Assembly (NCBI RefSeq): GCF_002811985.1
Contig: NZ_NPDU01000018.1
Coordinates: 1-64,000, forward strand
Direction of reading: 5' to 3'
Length of the DNA: 64,000 bases
Source: Leptospira adleri
GTDB taxonomy: Bacteria > Spirochaetota > Leptospiria > Leptospirales > Leptospiraceae
The first letter of the stretch is position 1; each line of letters begins with the position of its first letter. The notes under the pieces were generated by a model, which worked only from the letters and a program-made list of their open reading frames with translations, had not been told where the DNA came from and ran no database searches. A program made the position numbers and the translations under genes. Shown one piece after another: positions 63,122 to 64,000 of this stretch.

Positions 63122-63886
63122 TTATTTTCGCGTTCCTTTTTTCTTAGGATTGGGTTTCGGATTTTTTCCGGCGGCCATGTATTTTCTTTTGAGATCTTCC
63201 GGAAATTTTTCGATCGCATAACGAAGCATCGTTCTCGGCATTCTTTCCGCGAAACGATCCAAAAAAACGACTTCAACCGCTCGATTCCGATTCCCGACTT
63301 CCCGAAGCATCCAACCGACCGCCTTTTGTATGAGGTCCTCTTTGTCCTTTATGAGAGTTTCCGAAATTTTTAGGATGTCTTTAAAATCTTTTGCACGAAT
63401 CAAAGCGTAAGTGGAAAGAACGGAAATTCTTCTTTCCCATAAGTTTTTCGATTTGGCAAGTCGATATAAAATCGTTCGATCCTTATCCAAAAGATAATCG
63501 CCGATTAAAACTCTCGAGCTGAGATCCACCAAGTCCCAGTTGTTTACGTACTTAAGATTTTTGAGATAGAATTGGTGGAGTTGTTTTTTTAATTTTACGT
63601 CTCCTTTCTCAAACTGATAGCAAAGAATAAAGAGTGAAGTAAGTCTTTCTTCGTGAATCGGGGATTGCAAAAGGACTTCCGCCTCTTTGAGAGAAAGGTC
63701 TTTGTACTGTTTGGCGATCTTTCTCTGATTCGGGACCGTTATTCCGAGAAAGATATCTCCATCCGCGTATTCTCCGGGTCCGGTTTTAAAAAAGCGGGAA
63801 AGAAAATCCGCCTTGTTGGGATCGCTTAATTCCTGCAATGCTTTCCTGACATCTTCAGCTTTCGGGGAAATCGAAAAATCTTTCAT
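63122..63886 (-). CDS. DNA alkylation repair protein AlkD-like
   Basis: A 254-residue all-helical HEAT-like repeat protein. [41 protein letters not shown] and [17 protein letters not shown] contain the family Trp/Asp surface, and [19 protein letters not shown] with [10 protein letters not shown] follow. AlkD removes bulky or cationic N3/N7-alkyl purines without base flipping. The C-terminus is a basic tail ([15 protein letters not shown]), which could add DNA affinity. Confidence 0.9.
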   Translation of the reverse strand: MKDFSISPKAEDVRKALQELSDPNKADFLSRFFKTGPGEYADGDIFLGITVPNQRKIAKQYKDLSLKEAEVLLQSPIHEERLTSLFILCYQFEKGDVKLKKQLHQFYLKNLKYVNNWDLVDLSSRVLIGDYLLDKDRTILYRLAKSKNLWERRISVLSTYALIRAKDFKDILKISETLIKDKEDLIQKAVGWMLREVGNRNRAVEVVFLDRFAERMPRTMLRYAIEKFPEDLKRKYMAAGKNPKPNPKKKGTRK

Positions 63887-64000
63887 CGGTCTTTGGTAAG
63901 CGGACGCAGTCTTCCTATCAATCCTATTTTGATTCGAAGAATACGTTCGAAAATTTTCAAAATCGTGTTTGTTTTTTTAGATCTGAAAATCCGGTAAACG

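Noticed and set aside
62101..63276. Longer start for the lipoprotein
   Set aside because: The extra 81 residues are basic low complexity, overlap the AlkD-like gene, and would hide the signal peptide and lipobox.

Overview
The window reads as chromosome of a Leptospira, most likely of the pathogenic (P1) group. Three things point there: families I know only from Leptospira (DUF1564, DUF1574), many lipoproteins with loose spirochaetal lipoboxes, and intergenic space filled with short dispersed repeats around GTAGGAACTC. GC looks higher by eye than in L. interrogans, so I do not name a species. No rRNA, tRNA, CRISPR array, insertion sequence or prophage was recognised.

Layout. 1-5.4 kb (+) is a reduced dcw cluster (end of murE, mraY, ftsW, murG, murC), overlapping head to tail but without murF and murD. 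5.4-8.5 kb holds a thioredoxin-TPR protein, hisE and a GT-C type membrane glycosyltransferase. 9.1-13.4 kb (-) is a cytochrome c maturation operon (ccmE, ccmF, a ccmH-like gene, a zinc-ribbon protein, a lipoprotein). Its CcmE carries a CXXXY motif in place of the usual haem-binding histidine. 13.5-14.6 kb has an ElyC-like protein and a tautomerase. 14.9-18 kb (-) is a TonB-dependent receptor operon with a small His/Cys protein before the receptor and a Cys-rich lipoprotein after it. 18.8-21.4 kb is an ECF sigma/FecR-like pair with a divergent envelope protein.

21.8-29.9 kb is mixed metabolism and envelope: lipoprotein, two hydrolases, an SMR/EamA-like transporter, an NHL-repeat protein, a racemase-type CoA enzyme, an acyl-CoA dehydrogenase and a Crp-like regulator. 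30.0-32.2 kb is an ECF41-type sigma factor coupled to an FAD oxidoreductase, with a promoter upstream that fits the ECF41 signature. 32.4-35.6 kb has a lipoprotein di-haem peroxidase and a MarR/hotdog/methyltransferase group. 36-39.8 kb has a TolC-like protein divergent from a YyaL-type protein. 40-44.3 kb (-) is an LCP/LytR, RsfS, MBOAT and DUF1574 operon. 45-51.5 kb holds a DUF1564 protein, a large secreted protein, a TlpA-like protein, a DNA glycosylase, an MFS transporter and a lipoprotein. 51.5-58.2 kb has pirin, a HAD phosphatase, a molybdopterin oxidoreductase and an ankyrin protein set among dense repeats, including a 55-bp tandem array. 58.5-64 kb has typA, an acyltransferase, a lipoprotein and an AlkD-like protein.

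The most interesting points are the unusual Ccm system with a haem-requiring lipoprotein peroxidase in the same window, the ECF41 module with its candidate promoter, the metal-uptake-like TonB operon, and the hairpin-forming repeat family, which also creates false small ORFs.
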